Notes: generated from the sequence alone by a model not told the origin. A stretch of DNA of 64,000 nt from Gordonia spumicola (GCF_009932475.1 NZ_BJOV01000005.1:2335067-2399066), one strand, 5' to 3'. Shown: positions 53,572-63,874, counted from the first letter of the stretch. A program made the numbers and translations.

Positions 53572-54774
53572 ATGATCAGTGTGGAGGAGCATCTGGCGCG
53601 GATCCTCGCATCAATCCCGGCCCCGACGATCACCGAGCGGGCCCTGAACAGCAGTGCCGGTCGTGTCCTGGCAGCCGACGTCGCCAGCCGCTTCCCCGTT
53701 CCCCACTTCGACAACTCCGGTATGGACGGATACGCGGTGCACCACGCGGACGCGAAGGTCGGCGCGACACTGCGGGTGGTGGCCGACATTCCCGCCGGCA
53801 GCGCCGACGATCCGCGAATAGGTGCGGGCGAAGCGGCCCGAATCATGACGGGCGCCGCGGTGCCGAGCGACGCGGACGCGATCGTCCCACTGGAACACAC
53901 GACCGAGGGAACACGGGTTCGGGCGAACGCACCCGAGACGATCACCATCACCGAAGAACCCCGACCGCATGCACACATCCGTCGAGCGGGCGAGGACGCT
54001 CCCGCCGGTTCGATCGCCGTGCCATCGGGCACGGTGTTGGGTCCGTGGCAGTTGTCGTCGATCGCGTCGGCCGGTCACGAGCGGATCCCGGTGTTCGCAC
54101 GCCCGCGAGTCGCGGTGATCTCGACGGGCTCGGAACTCGTCAGCCCGTCCGCCACTCCACGGCGCGGACAGATCCCCGAGTCGAATTCCGTGCTCCTCGC
54201 GGCGGCCGTCACCGAGGCAGGCGCCGAGGTGGAGTGGACGACGACCGTCGCCGACGACAACGAGGCGTTGGCGGCCGCGCTGGTCGCCCCGGCAGTCGAT
54301 GCGATCATCCTGACCGGCGGTGCGAGTGTCGGCGCGTTCGACGTGGTCAAGGCGGTGTTGAACGGGGTGGGCAGTATCGAGTTCACGTCGGTCGCGATGC
54401 AGCCGGGGAAGCCGCAAGGGTTCGGGCTCACCCCGTCGGGCATTCCGGTGTTCTGCCTGCCGGGCAATCCGGTGAGCGTCGCCGTGAGTTTCGAGATGTT
54501 CGTTCGCCCCGCGCTGCGGCGACTCGCCGGATTCCTCGATATCGAACGCCCGCGCCGCACGGTCCCGGCGGGGGTCGGCTGGAAGGCTCGCGCCGACCGC
54601 ATGCAGGTGATGCCCGCGATCATCGTCGACGACACCGTCCGCCCCGCCACCCACGGCGGCAGTGGATCGCACCTGGTGATGTCGCTTGCCCAGGCGACGG
54701 CATTGGCTCTTGTCCCCGCCGACGTCTCACAGGTGAACGCCGGTGATCTGGTTACCGTTATGGAGATTCGATGA
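53572..54774 (+). CDS. moeA: Molybdopterin molybdenumtransferase
   Basis: A 400-residue enzyme inserting molybdate into adenylylated molybdopterin. Motifs: [15 protein letters not shown] near 48, [31 protein letters not shown] near 180, [15 protein letters not shown] near 247 and [15 protein letters not shown] near 300. The ATG at 53572 follows the -10 box TAGGGT by 6 nt, so the mRNA is probably leaderless. First gene of moeA-moaC-mobA-DUF6457-moaD, with ATGA overlaps to moaC. Confidence 0.94.
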   Translation: MISVEEHLARILASIPAPTITERALNSSAGRVLAADVASRFPVPHFDNSGMDGYAVHHADAKVGATLRVVADIPAGSADDPRIGAGEAARIMTGAAVPSDADAIVPLEHTTEGTRVRANAPETITITEEPRPHAHIRRAGEDAPAGSIAVPSGTVLGPWQLSSIASAGHERIPVFARPRVAVISTGSELVSPSATPRRGQIPESNSVLLAAAVTEAGAEVEWTTTVADDNEALAAALVAPAVDAIILTGGASVGAFDVVKAVLNGVGSIEFTSVAMQPGKPQGFGLTPSGIPVFCLPGNPVSVAVSFEMFVRPALRRLAGFLDIERPRRTVPAGVGWKARADRMQVMPAIIVDDTVRPATHGGSGSHLVMSLAQATALALVPADVSQVNAGDLVTVMEIR

Positions 54775-55241
54775 CAGGATCGTTCACCCACCTCGACGAG
54801 GGCGGACAGGCCCGGATGGTCGACGTCACCGAGAAGGCTCCGACCGTGCGGAGCGCGACGGCCGAAGGTTTCGTGCGGTGCTCTTCGACGATCGTCTCGG
54901 CTCTCCGCGACGGGACCGTCCCCAAGGGCGACGTCCTGGCGGTGGCACGGATCGCGGGGATCGCGGCGGCCAAGCGAACGCCGGACCTGCTGCCGCTCGC
55001 ACACGTGATCGGTGTCCACGGGGCCGTCGTCGACGTGACCGTCGTCGACGACGGGGTGCGGGTGAGCGCGACCGTCCGAACCGCGGACCGGACGGGCGTC
55101 GAAATGGAGGCGCTCACCGCGGTGAGTGTCGCCGCGTTGGCAGTGGTCGACATGGTGAAGGGACTCGACAAGTCCGTCGAGATCGAGAACATCCGGCTGC
55201 TCCGCAAGACCGGCGGCAAGAGCGGCGACTGGTCTCGATGA
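54771..55241 (+). CDS. moaC: Cyclic pyranopterin monophosphate synthase
   Basis: A 156-residue MoaC that, with MoaA, makes cPMP, the first molybdopterin intermediate. Signatures: [20 protein letters not shown] at the N-terminus, [37 protein letters not shown] and [20 protein letters not shown]. The start overlaps moeA (ATGA) and the end overlaps mobA. Confidence 0.95.
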   Translation: MTGSFTHLDEGGQARMVDVTEKAPTVRSATAEGFVRCSSTIVSALRDGTVPKGDVLAVARIAGIAAAKRTPDLLPLAHVIGVHGAVVDVTVVDDGVRVSATVRTADRTGVEMEALTAVSVAALAVVDMVKGLDKSVEIENIRLLRKTGGKSGDWSR

Positions 55242-55798
55242 CCACCGCGATCATCCTGGCCGGTGGACGCGCGGCCCGCCTGGGCGGCGTCGACAAGGCC
55301 GGTGTGGAGATCGCCGGGCGGTCGTTGATCGACACCGTTCTGGCCGCGGTCGCCGGGATGGATCGGGTCATCGCGGTCGGGCCGGAGACGGTCGCACGAC
55401 CCGGCGTGCGCGTGGTCCGCGAAGATCCGCCGTTCGGTGGTCCCGTCGCCGGGATCGCCGCCGCGCTCCACAGCGTGGACGACGACGAGGTGTGGCTGCT
55501 CGCCTGCGACCTCCCGCGCGCGTCGTTCATCGTCTCCCAGCTGCGCGACGTACCACTCGACTCGTTCGACGGGGTGATCCTCGCCGACGCCGACGGACGC
55601 GCGCAGTGGCTCGCCGGCCGGTATCGGACGGCATCGCTCCGCACCGCGTTGGCCGACCTGTCGTCGGAACGGGACGCGTCGATGCGCGCGCTCGTCGGCG
55701 GTCTGGCCCTGCGGCCGGTGCCCGACGCCGCGAACGCCTCATTCGACGTGGACACCTGGGACGACGTACGCCTCGCGAATGGGTTCCGGGGCGAGTGA
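55238..55798 (+). CDS. mobA: MobA-like molybdenum cofactor guanylyltransferase
   Basis: A 186-residue nucleotidyltransferase that attaches GMP to Mo-molybdopterin, giving the bis-MGD form that NarG needs. The N-terminal signature reads [37 protein letters not shown] and the metal-binding [10 protein letters not shown] follow. It is cotranscribed with moaC. Confidence 0.88.
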   Translation: MTTAIILAGGRAARLGGVDKAGVEIAGRSLIDTVLAAVAGMDRVIAVGPETVARPGVRVVREDPPFGGPVAGIAAALHSVDDDEVWLLACDLPRASFIVSQLRDVPLDSFDGVILADADGRAQWLAGRYRTASLRTALADLSSERDASMRALVGGLALRPVPDAANASFDVDTWDDVRLANGFRGE

Positions 55799-55824
55799 GT
55801 TCCGGGGCGGGTAGGTTTCAACAG

Positions 55825-56064
55825 ATGAGCACGTACCCGCCCGAATTGGATCGTTGGGTCGCCGTCGTCGCGCCCGCCTTGGGACTCGGGGACGACGTCG
55901 ACGTCCCCACCGAGTTGCTCCTGGACGTGACCCGCGACGTGGCTCACGGCGTGCTTCGCCCCGCGGCCCCGATCACCACCTATCTCATCGGCCTGGCCGT
56001 GGCGGCCGGGCTCCCCGCGGCCGAAGCCGCGGCTCGTGTCGATGCCGCGATCGCCGAGCGATGA
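55825..56064 (+). CDS. DUF6457 small protein of Moco clusters
   Basis: A 79-residue helical protein: MSTYPPELDRWVAVVAPALG, then LLLDVTRDVAHGV and TTYLIGLAVAAGLPAAE. It matches the DUF6457 type often found beside mobA/moaD in actinomycetes, sometimes fused to MobA. Function unknown. The ATG follows a TAGGTT -10-like box (55812-55817) by 7 nt, hinting at an internal leaderless promoter. The moaD start overlaps its stop. Confidence 0.72.
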   Translation: MSTYPPELDRWVAVVAPALGLGDDVDVPTELLLDVTRDVAHGVLRPAAPITTYLIGLAVAAGLPAAEAAARVDAAIAER

Positions 56065-56297
56065 TCGTCAGGTTCTTCGCCGGCGCGGCAGAGGCCGCAG
56101 GCCGTACCGAACAGACCGTCGACGGCGGGGTGAGCGTCGCCGTGTTGAAGTCCGCGCTGGTCGATCAGCACGGCGCCGAGTTCGCCCGCGTCCTCGGCTA
56201 CTGTTCGCTTCTCGTCGACGGTGTCCTCGCGAAGGACCCCACCGTCGCGTACCCGAACTCCACGGTCGAACTGTCCTCCCACCTTCGCCGGCGGTGA
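56061..56297 (+). pseudogene. moaD: MoaD-like sulfur carrier, C-terminus frameshifted
   Basis: 78 residues as read. IVRFFAGAAEAAGRTEQTVD and the middle LGYCSLLVDGVLAKDPT match small MoaD proteins, which donate sulfur to cPMP through a C-terminal Gly-Gly thiocarboxylate. In the annotated frame the end is SSHLRRR, without Gly-Gly. In the neighbouring frame the same bases read PPTFAGG, close to the expected PPFAGG tail. The shift lies near 56250-56275, exactly where the sequence becomes indel-rich before the palindrome axis, so an error is more likely than a real mutation. Confidence 0.75.
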
Positions 56298-56305
56298 AGG
56301 CTTAG

Positions 56306-56342
56306 GGGTGAGATCTGTGTCACGACTCTACACGATTCACCC
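56306..56342 (+). terminator. Hairpin after moaD (in noisy sequence)
   Basis: GGGTGAGATC pairs with GATTCACCC across a TGTGTCAC...ACAC interior. The mirror-image sequence near 56,840-56,875 keeps the same dyad, so it is a real element seen twice through noise. It is probably the terminator of the moe operon. Confidence 0.45.
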
Positions 56343-56580
56343 TTAATTGCACGTGGTCCCAGCCTGACCTCCTCAGCCTGCGTGGGCCGACATGGACGTC
56401 CGCTGATTGATCCGCGTGTCGGCGATGCGCCCGGGACGGCCTTTCCACGATCGAGGCTCGGATGAATCGGCGATCGCGCCGATGTTGTTCGGCGCCGTGG
56501 AACGCAGAGTCCGTCGGATGGTCGATTCTTCCCGCGCGAAAGGCAGTTGCGGATTGTGCCGTTCCGAGGTGATCCGTTCT

Positions 56581-56596
56581 GCGGTCGTGCGACCGC
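56581..56596. repeat. Hairpin at the palindrome axis
   Basis: GCGGTCG (56581-56587) and CGACCGC (56590-56596) flank a TG centre. All mirrored features point to this axis. It marks the fold-back junction. Confidence 0.85.
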
Positions 56597-56881
56597 GTCC
56601 TCTCACCGCGGACGCCAACTCCGCAACGTGCCTGTTCGCGCGGAAGAATCCGACCTCCGCGTACTTCCGTGCTTTTCCGGCTCCGACCAACACTGCACGA
56701 TCGCGAATTCCATCCGAGCCCGATCGTCGGAAAGGCCGGCGGTCACGGCATCGACGAACGCGGATCACTCAGCCGACCGTCCATGTCCGGCCATCGCGCG
56801 GCTGAGGGTGTCCAGGCGGGGACCCACGTGGCAATTAAGGTGAAGCTGTGGTGTCGCTTGGTGACACCGATTCACCCGCTA

Positions 56882-57115
56882 AGCCGCTAACCGCCGCGAA
56901 CGGGGAGGACGTCCGACCGGGAGTTTCGTGACGCGACGGGGCGTCCTTCGCGAGTATCACCGTCGACGAGAAGCGAACATAGCCGAGGACTCGGGCGAAC
57001 ACGCGCCGTGCTGATCGACCAGCGCGGCTTCATACACGGCACGGCTCACCCGCCCGTCCGCGTTCTGTTCGGTACGGCTGCTGGCCTCGCCGAGCCGGGC
57101 GAAACCTACGCTCAT
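56882..57115 (-). pseudogene. Degenerate mirror copy of moaD
   Basis: The start region and the sequence for VDQHGA are still visible, but indels shift the frame several times and no intact MoaD can be read. This is the noisy part of the fold-back arm. Confidence 0.6.
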
Positions 57116-57354
57116 CGCTCGGCGATCGCGGCATATTCGATCACTAGCCGCCGGCTATCGGCCGCGGGGTCACCCGCCGCCCACGGCCACGATGAGCTGG
57201 GTTGATCGGTGGACCGCGGGCAAGCACGCCGTGGAGCCACGTCGCGGGTCACGTCCAGGAGCAACTCGGTGGGGACGTCGACGTCGTCCCCGAGTCCCAA
57301 GGCGGGCGCGACGACGGCGACCCAACGATCCAATTCGGGCGGGTACGTGCTCAT
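57112..57354 (-). pseudogene. Frameshifted mirror copy of the DUF6457 gene
   Basis: The first 39 residues are identical to the gene at 55825; after LLLDVTRDVA an extra base at about 57,236 changes the frame, and only the terminal AAIAER is restored. Confidence 0.75.
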
Positions 57355-57380
57355 CTGTTGAAACCTACCCGCCCCGGAAC

Positions 57381-57941
57381 TCACTCGCCCCGGAACCCAT
57401 TCGCGAGGCGTACGTCGTCCCAGGTGTCCACGTCGAATGAGGCGTTCGCGGCGTCGGGCACCGGCCGCAGGGCCAGACCGCCGACGAGCGCGCGCATCGA
57501 CGCGTCCCGTTCCGACGACAGGTCGGCCAACGCGGTGCGGAGCGATGCCGTCCGATACCGGCCGGCGAGCCACTGCGCGCGTCCGTCGGCGTCGGCGAGG
57601 ATCACCCCGTCGAACGAGTCGAGTGGTACGTCGCGCAGCTGGGAGACGATGAACGACGCGCGCGGGAGGTCGCAGGCGAGCAGCCACACCTCGTCGTCGT
57701 CCACGCTGTGGAGCGCGGCGGCGATCCCGGCGACGGGACCACCGAACGGCGGATCTTCGCGGACCACGCGCACGCCGGGTCGTGCGACCGTCTCCGGCCC
57801 GACCGCGATGACCCGATCCATCCCGGCGACCGCGGCCAGAACGGTGTCGATCAACGACCGCCCGGCGATCTCCACACCGGCCTTGTCGACGCCGCCCAGG
57901 CGGGCCGCGCGTCCACCGGCCAGGATGATCGCGGTGGTCAT
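57381..57941 (-). CDS. mobA: Mirror copy of mobA
   Basis: Its translation is identical to the protein encoded at 55238-55798. It lies in the inverted arm, so treat it as a duplicate of the same locus unless the junction is confirmed. Confidence 0.6.
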   Translation of the reverse strand: MTTAIILAGGRAARLGGVDKAGVEIAGRSLIDTVLAAVAGMDRVIAVGPETVARPGVRVVREDPPFGGPVAGIAAALHSVDDDEVWLLACDLPRASFIVSQLRDVPLDSFDGVILADADGRAQWLAGRYRTASLRTALADLSSERDASMRALVGGLALRPVPDAANASFDVDTWDDVRLANGFRGE

Positions 57942-58408
57942 CGAGACCAGTCGCCGCTCTTGCCGCCGGTCTTGCGGAGCAGCCGGATGTTCTCGATCTC
58001 GACGGACTTGTCGAGTCCCTTCACCATGTCGACCACTGCCAACGCGGCGACACTCACCGCGGTGAGCGCCTCCATTTCGACGCCCGTCCGGTCCGCGGTT
58101 CGGACGGTCGCGCTCACCCGCACCCCGTCGTCGACGACGGTCACGTCGACGACGGCCCCGTGGACACCGATCACGTGTGCGAGCGGCAGCAGGTCCGGCG
58201 TTCGCTTGGCCGCCGCGATCCCCGCGATCCGTGCCACCGCCAGGACGTCGCCCTTGGGGACGGTCCCGTCGCGGAGAGCCGAGACGATCGTCGAAGAGCA
58301 CCGCACGAAACCTTCGGCCGTCGCGCTCCGCACGGTCGGAGCCTTCTCGGTGACGTCGACCATCCGGGCCTGTCCGCCCTCGTCGAGGTGGGTGAACGAT
58401 CCTGTCAT
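57938..58408 (-). CDS. moaC: Mirror copy of moaC
   Basis: Identical in translation to the gene at 54771-55241, with the same overlaps to its neighbours. Probably not a second locus. Confidence 0.6.
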   Translation of the reverse strand: MTGSFTHLDEGGQARMVDVTEKAPTVRSATAEGFVRCSSTIVSALRDGTVPKGDVLAVARIAGIAAAKRTPDLLPLAHVIGVHGAVVDVTVVDDGVRVSATVRTADRTGVEMEALTAVSVAALAVVDMVKGLDKSVEIENIRLLRKTGGKSGDWSR

Positions 58409-59607
58409 CGAATCTCCATAACGGTAACCAGATCACCGGCGTTCACCTGTGAGACGTCGGCGGGGACAAGAGCCAATGCCGTCGCCTGGGCAAGCGACAT
58501 CACCAGGTGCGATCCACTGCCGCCGTGGGTGGCGGGGCGGACGGTGTCGTCGACGATGATCGCGGGCATCACCTGCATGCGGTCGGCGCGAGCCTTCCAG
58601 CCGACCCCCGCCGGGACCGTGCGGCGCGGGCGTTCGATATCGAGGAATCCGGCGAGTCGCCGCAGCGCGGGGCGAACGAACATCTCGAAACTCACGGCGA
58701 CGCTCACCGGATTGCCCGGCAGGCAGAACACCGGAATGCCCGACGGGGTGAGCCCGAACCCTTGCGGCTTCCCCGGCTGCATCGCGACCGACGTGAACTC
58801 GATACTGCCCACCCCGTTCAACACCGCCTTGACCACGTCGAACGCGCCGACACTCGCACCGCCGGTCAGGATGATCGCATCGACTGCCGGGGCGACCAGC
58901 GCGGCCGCCAACGCCTCGTTGTCGTCGGCGACGGTCGTCGTCCACTCCACCTCGGCGCCTGCCTCGGTGACGGCCGCCGCGAGGAGCACGGAATTCGACT
59001 CGGGGATCTGTCCGCGCCGTGGAGTGGCGGACGGGCTGACGAGTTCCGAGCCCGTCGAGATCACCGCGACTCGCGGGCGTGCGAACACCGGGATCCGCTC
59101 GTGACCGGCCGACGCGATCGACGACAACTGCCACGGACCCAACACCGTGCCCGATGGCACGGCGATCGAACCGGCGGGAGCGTCCTCGCCCGCTCGACGG
59201 ATGTGTGCATGCGGTCGGGGTTCTTCGGTGATGGTGATCGTCTCGGGTGCGTTCGCCCGAACCCGTGTTCCCTCGGTCGTGTGTTCCAGTGGGACGATCG
59301 CGTCCGCGTCGCTCGGCACCGCGGCGCCCGTCATGATTCGGGCCGCTTCGCCCGCACCTATTCGCGGATCGTCGGCGCTGCCGGCGGGAATGTCGGCCAC
59401 CACCCGCAGTGTCGCGCCGACCTTCGCGTCCGCGTGGTGCACCGCGTATCCGTCCATACCGGAGTTGTCGAAGTGGGGAACGGGGAAGCGGCTGGCGACG
59501 TCGGCTGCCAGGACACGACCGGCACTGCTGTTCAGGGCCCGCTCGGTGATCGTCGGGGCCGGGATTGATGCGAGGATCCGCGCCAGATGCTCCTCCACAC
59601 TGATCAT
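58405..59607 (-). CDS. moeA: Mirror copy of moeA
   Basis: Identical in translation to the gene at 53572-54774, including the upstream TAGGGT box. Part of the fold-back arm. Confidence 0.6.
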   Translation of the reverse strand: MISVEEHLARILASIPAPTITERALNSSAGRVLAADVASRFPVPHFDNSGMDGYAVHHADAKVGATLRVVADIPAGSADDPRIGAGEAARIMTGAAVPSDADAIVPLEHTTEGTRVRANAPETITITEEPRPHAHIRRAGEDAPAGSIAVPSGTVLGPWQLSSIASAGHERIPVFARPRVAVISTGSELVSPSATPRRGQIPESNSVLLAAAVTEAGAEVEWTTTVADDNEALAAALVAPAVDAIILTGGASVGAFDVVKAVLNGVGSIEFTSVAMQPGKPQGFGLTPSGIPVFCLPGNPVSVAVSFEMFVRPALRRLAGFLDIERPRRTVPAGVGWKARADRMQVMPAIIVDDTVRPATHGGSGSHLVMSLAQATALALVPADVSQVNAGDLVTVMEIR

Positions 59608-59707
59608 CCTCAAACCCTAACCCGGCGGTGGTCTCGGAGCCTCGACGCGCTGAGTTACGAGACGCAAGGGGCGCGATTGTCCTCATGTGCGGGTAGATTC
59701 ATCGAAT

Positions 59708-60112
59708 ATGACCGCATATCGGGTTCGCGAAGCTGCCGAGTTGGTCGGCGTCAGCGATGACACCTTTCGACGATGGATCGATCAGGGGCGCATCGCGGCT
59801 GCCAGGGACCACACGGGACGAACCGTCGTCGACGGCGGTGACCTCGCTCGACTCCTCGAGACGGACGACTCCGCAGCGGCCGATCCCATCCAACGCTCCA
59901 CGAGTGCCCGGAATCGGTTCGTCGGCATCGTGACGCGCATTCACTCCGATCCCGTGATGAGCCAGGTGGAACTGCGAAGCGGACCGCACCGCGTCGTGTC
60001 CCTCATGTCCACCGAGGCCGTCGAGGAACTCGGCCTCGTCGTCGGGTCGCAGGCCACCGCAACCGTCAAGGCGACAGCCGTCGTCGTGGAGACCAGACAG
60101 GACAATCGATGA
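59708..60112 (+). CDS. Mirror copy of the HTH-TOBE regulator
   Basis: Identical in translation to the gene at 53067-53471, with the same leaderless promoter. Part of the fold-back arm. Confidence 0.6.
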   Translation: MTAYRVREAAELVGVSDDTFRRWIDQGRIAAARDHTGRTVVDGGDLARLLETDDSAAADPIQRSTSARNRFVGIVTRIHSDPVMSQVELRSGPHRVVSLMSTEAVEELGLVVGSQATATVKATAVVVETRQDNR

Positions 60113-60864
60113 AGCGCGCGCTCGCACCCCTCCTCGCTCTGCTGCTCGTCGTGACCGGCTGCGCAGCCGACAACGACTCGAACGACAAGGCGGCCCCGAT
60201 CACGGTGTTCGCCGCGGCGTCGTTGCAGCGCGCGTTCGACGATCTCGCGAAGCAGTTCACCGAAGCGAACCCGCAGTACCGCGTCGCGCCGATCGTGTAC
60301 GACGGTTCGCAGGCGCTTGCCACGCAGATCGTCGACGGCGCGGACGTCGACGTGATCGCGTTCGCCGACCAGTCGAGCTTGGAGCCCGTGACGAAGGCCG
60401 GAATCACCGACGCGGGCACCGTGTTCGCCACCAACACACTGCAGATCGCGGTGGCGCCGGGGAATCCCAAGCACATCATGAGCCTCGCCGACCTGCAGCG
60501 CCCGGACGTCACAACCGTCCTGTGCGCGCCGGAAGTGCCGTGCGGCAAGGCCGCCAAGAAGCTCCTGTCGAGCGCCGGGGTGACCGTCCAGCCCGCCAGC
60601 GAAGAAACCAATGTGACGTCCGTGGTGAAGCGGATCCAATCCGGCGAAGCCGATGCGGGCCTCGTCTACCGGACGGATGTCGCCGCGTCCGACGGTGCGC
60701 TCGACGGCATCACCCCGACCGGGGTCACCCTGCCGGTGAACAGGTACCCGATCGCGGTGTCGAAGAAGGCGCAGTCGCCGGATGCGGCGGCCGCGTTCAG
60801 TGCGTTCGTGCTGTCGCCCGCGGGCCGGAAGATTCTGGCGGGTTACGGTTTCGGCGCGCCGTGA
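60109..60864 (+). CDS. modA: Mirror copy of modA
   Basis: Identical in translation to the lipoprotein gene at 52315-53070. Part of the fold-back arm. Confidence 0.6.
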   Translation: MKRALAPLLALLLVVTGCAADNDSNDKAAPITVFAAASLQRAFDDLAKQFTEANPQYRVAPIVYDGSQALATQIVDGADVDVIAFADQSSLEPVTKAGITDAGTVFATNTLQIAVAPGNPKHIMSLADLQRPDVTTVLCAPEVPCGKAAKKLLSSAGVTVQPASEETNVTSVVKRIQSGEADAGLVYRTDVAASDGALDGITPTGVTLPVNRYPIAVSKKAQSPDAAAAFSAFVLSPAGRKILAGYGFGAP

Positions 60865-61652
60865 CAGCGCTCCCCAAGGCGCTCTACGTTCCGGCATGCC
60901 TCGCATTGGCGCTGCTGGTGACTCCGATCATCGGTCTCGTCAGCAGGGTGCGGTGGGACACGCTGTCCACGGATCTCTTCTCGTCGGCGTCGTTGACGGC
61001 CCTGTGGTTGTCGATGGCGACGGCGGCATGCGCGACGGCCGTGTGCGTGGTGCTGGGAACACCGCTCGCGGTGGTCATCGCGAAGGCTCCGGTTCGGTGG
61101 GCGTCGGTGCTGCGGGCCATCGTGCTGGTGCCGCTGGTGTTGCCGCCGATGGTCGGCGGACTGGCGTTGCTCGCACTGCTCGGCCGTTCCGGTCTCGTGG
61201 GCAAGCCGGTCTTCGAGGCGACCGGCTACAGTCTCCCGTACACGACGGCCGCCGTGGTGGTCGCGCAGAGTTTCGTGGCGATGCCGTTCTTCGTGATCGC
61301 GGTCGAGGGCGCACTGCGGTCCGCCGATGGCGGGTACGAACAGATCGCGGCGACGCTCGGAGCACGACGATGGACGGTCTTGCGGAGGATCACGTTGCCG
61401 TTGGTGATCCCGGGACTCGCCGCGGGAGCGGCGCTGTCGTTCGCTCGGGCCCTCGGCGAGTTCGGTGCGACCGCACTGTTCGCGGGGAACGCGCCCGGCG
61501 TCACCCGGACCATGCCGTTGGCGATCTACACCGCCTTCAACGGGGTCGGGGTGACGCAGGATTCGGCGGTCGCGCTGTCGCTCCTCCTGTTGGTGAGCAC
61601 CGCGGTGATCGTCCTCGGCTTGCGGTCGTGGCGGCAGGACGCGATCCGATGA
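60861..61652 (+). CDS. modB: Mirror copy of modB
   Basis: Identical in translation to the permease gene at 51527-52318. Part of the fold-back arm. Confidence 0.6.
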   Translation: MTALPKALYVPACLALALLVTPIIGLVSRVRWDTLSTDLFSSASLTALWLSMATAACATAVCVVLGTPLAVVIAKAPVRWASVLRAIVLVPLVLPPMVGGLALLALLGRSGLVGKPVFEATGYSLPYTTAAVVVAQSFVAMPFFVIAVEGALRSADGGYEQIAATLGARRWTVLRRITLPLVIPGLAAGAALSFARALGEFGATALFAGNAPGVTRTMPLAIYTAFNGVGVTQDSAVALSLLLLVSTAVIVLGLRSWRQDAIR

Positions 61653-62701
61653 GCAGGGAACTCGTCGCCACACTGGAGGTGAAGCGCGCCGCGTTCACCG
61701 TCGCGGTCGACATTGCCGTGCCCAGCGGTGGCTGCGTCGCGCTGCTCGGCCCGAACGGGTCGGGCAAGTCCACGGTTCTCGGTGCGTTGGCCGGTCTCGT
61801 CCCGCTCACCGCCGGCGCGGTCAGAGTGGGCGATCGAGTCCTCGACGGTGACGCCCACATGCCGCCGGATCGGCGCCGCGTGACCCTGCTGGAGCAGAAG
61901 CCGAGACTGTTTCCGCACCTGTCGGTGGCCGACAACATCGCGTTCGGGCCGATCGCCCAGGGGACGCCCCGGCGGGAGGCGCTGGCCCTCGCTCGGGAAT
62001 GGCTTCGCCGAATCGGCCTCTCCGATGTGGGGAGACGGCGCCCGGAGCGGCTTTCGGGCGGCCAGCAGCAGAGGGTGGCGATCGCGCGCGCACTCGCCGC
62101 GGAACCCGATGTTCTGCTGCTCGACGAACCGTTCGCCGCGCTCGACGCGACCAGCGCGCCGATCATTCGGCGTCTCCTCGCGGACGAGCTCTCCCGCACC
62201 GGAACGACGTGTGTGCTGGTGACCCACGACCTGTCGGACGCGTGGCAGTGGGCGAGCCGATGCATCGTGTTGGACGCGGGACGAGTCGTGGAGGACGCCG
62301 CCCCCGCACATATCGTGGCGTCGCCCGCGACCCCGTTCAGCGCGGCTCTGGCCGGGTACTCGGTGATCCACGGTCGGTGGGCGGACGGCACGGTGATCAC
62401 GGACGATCACGTGATTCCCGGGGACGCGGGCGGGGACGTCCGCGACGGCGACCCGGTGTTCGGCGCGGTCGCACCGCGAGACGTCGGATTCGGTGAATCC
62501 GGAGTGGTCGCCGATCGTGTGCGCGCGGTCTCCGTGCGGGCCGGGCGCGCCTATGTCGAAGGCGAGAGCGGACTCGTCGCCGAAGCCCCGGTGACCGTGG
62601 ACCTGCCGACGGCGGGGCAGTCCGTGTGGCTCACCCCGCACCGGATGATCGTCAGACGCGCGAGCGTTCAGCCTCGCTCTTCGGAATCACGAACAGCGTG
62701 A
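61649..62701 (+). CDS. modC: Mirror copy of modC
   Basis: Identical in translation to the ATPase gene at 50478-51530; it again overlaps the narK copy by 50 bp. Confidence 0.6.
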   Translation: MSRELVATLEVKRAAFTVAVDIAVPSGGCVALLGPNGSGKSTVLGALAGLVPLTAGAVRVGDRVLDGDAHMPPDRRRVTLLEQKPRLFPHLSVADNIAFGPIAQGTPRREALALAREWLRRIGLSDVGRRRPERLSGGQQQRVAIARALAAEPDVLLLDEPFAALDATSAPIIRRLLADELSRTGTTCVLVTHDLSDAWQWASRCIVLDAGRVVEDAAPAHIVASPATPFSAALAGYSVIHGRWADGTVITDDHVIPGDAGGDVRDGDPVFGAVAPRDVGFGESGVVADRVRAVSVRAGRAYVEGESGLVAEAPVTVDLPTAGQSVWLTPHRMIVRRASVQPRSSESRTA

Positions 62702-63874
62702 ACAACGTGGCCGCGGCCGCGAAAGCGACGAGCAACGCCAGCCCGATCGTGTAGGAGTGCGTGTCGGCGTCGTACGACGCGCCCATCACGAGCGGCGGGA
62801 AGAACCCGCCAAGGCCGCCCGCCGCGCCGACCAGACCGGTGACGGCTCCGACCCGTGCGGGTGGAGCCGCTATCGCCACCCAGGCGAACACCGAGCCCGA
62901 ACCCATGCCCATCATGATCGCCATCAGAATGAAGTCGGTGGCGGCGAGACCGCTTCCGATGTCGGGTTTGGTGATCATCCAGACCGCGAGCAGAGCCGCG
63001 CCGCCACAGGAGACGGCGGTGACTATGCGGGGCCCGAACTTGTCGGACAGCATGCCGCCGACCGGCCGGGCGATGACCGCGGCGACCGCGAACCCGGCGG
63101 TGCGAGCGCCCGCGGACTTCAGGTCATGAATGTCGTACACATCGTTCAGATACGTCGGCAAGTACGTGGAGAACGCGACGAAGCCGCCGAACGCCGCCGC
63201 GTACAGGAAAGCCATCTGCCAGGTGACGGGCAGTTTCAACGCGTCGACCACTTCGGCACGGCGGGTTCGGTGTTCGGCGTCCAACTCGGTGCGTCGCGCA
63301 TGAACAGCCAGCAGAGCACGGCGACCGCGACCAGCGCGACGGCTACCAACAGATGCGTCGGGAAGTAGCCGAACCAGTCTTTGAAGCGGGGAGTGAAGAA
63401 CGCCGACAGCGCGGTGCCGCCCATGCCCGCGCCGAACACGCCCGTCGCGAAGCCGCGGCGCGACGGCTCGAACCAGCCGCTGACGAACGGGATGCCCGCG
63501 GCGAAACTGGTGCCGGCGATGCCGAGGAAGAACCCGACCACCAGCATGAACGGGTACGACTTCAGGTTCCCCGCGACCGCGATCAGGATCACGAACGGCG
63601 CGGACATCAGCAGCAACGCGGTGAACATCACGCGGCCGCCGTACCTCGGCGTCAACACGCCGACAACGATGCGGCCGAGCGAACCGACGAGGATGGGGAC
63701 GGCGACGAGGACCGACTTCTGGGTCGAGTCCAGGCCCATCTGGCCGTCGCTCGCGTAGAACACACCGAGTGGAGCGACGAGATTCCACGCCCAGAAACTG
63801 ATCGCGAACGCGACGGTCGCGAGGATGAGATTCCGGGTCTGATCGGACTTGTCGATGGCGGTCGGGGCGGTCAT
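62652..63874 (-). pseudogene. narK: Mirror copy of narK with one-base deletion
   Basis: The first 208 or so residues match narK, up to TEPAVPK. There one base is missing (TGG instead of TTGG, near 63,250), the frame changes and a stop follows four codons later; the rest is intact in the other frame. The first-arm copy is whole, so this is probably a sequence error in the fold-back. Confidence 0.85.

Larger units (their letters stand above)
49176..56588 (+). repeat. Large inverted repeat, arm 1
   Basis: The reverse complement of this 7.4-kb stretch fills 56590-64000. Coordinates in the two arms sum to 113179 for all genes from modC to mobA, i.e. there is no indel over about 6 kb. From about 55,943 inward the arms diverge by many single-base indels. 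It contains the narI 3' end, narK, modABC, the regulator and moeA-moaD. Confidence 0.95.

Noticed and set aside
56300..56590. ydaO-type c-di-AMP riboswitch or rpf gene beyond moaD, as in mycobacterial Moco loci
   Set aside because: Neither the riboswitch core nor an Rpf coding frame could be recognised in the noisy sequence or its mirror.
56000..57300. Hairpin telomere of a linear replicon
   Set aside because: A read turning around a covalently closed end would look similar, but linear replicons in this lineage have protein-capped invertron ends, the region is chromosomal, and the core is full of random-looking indels.
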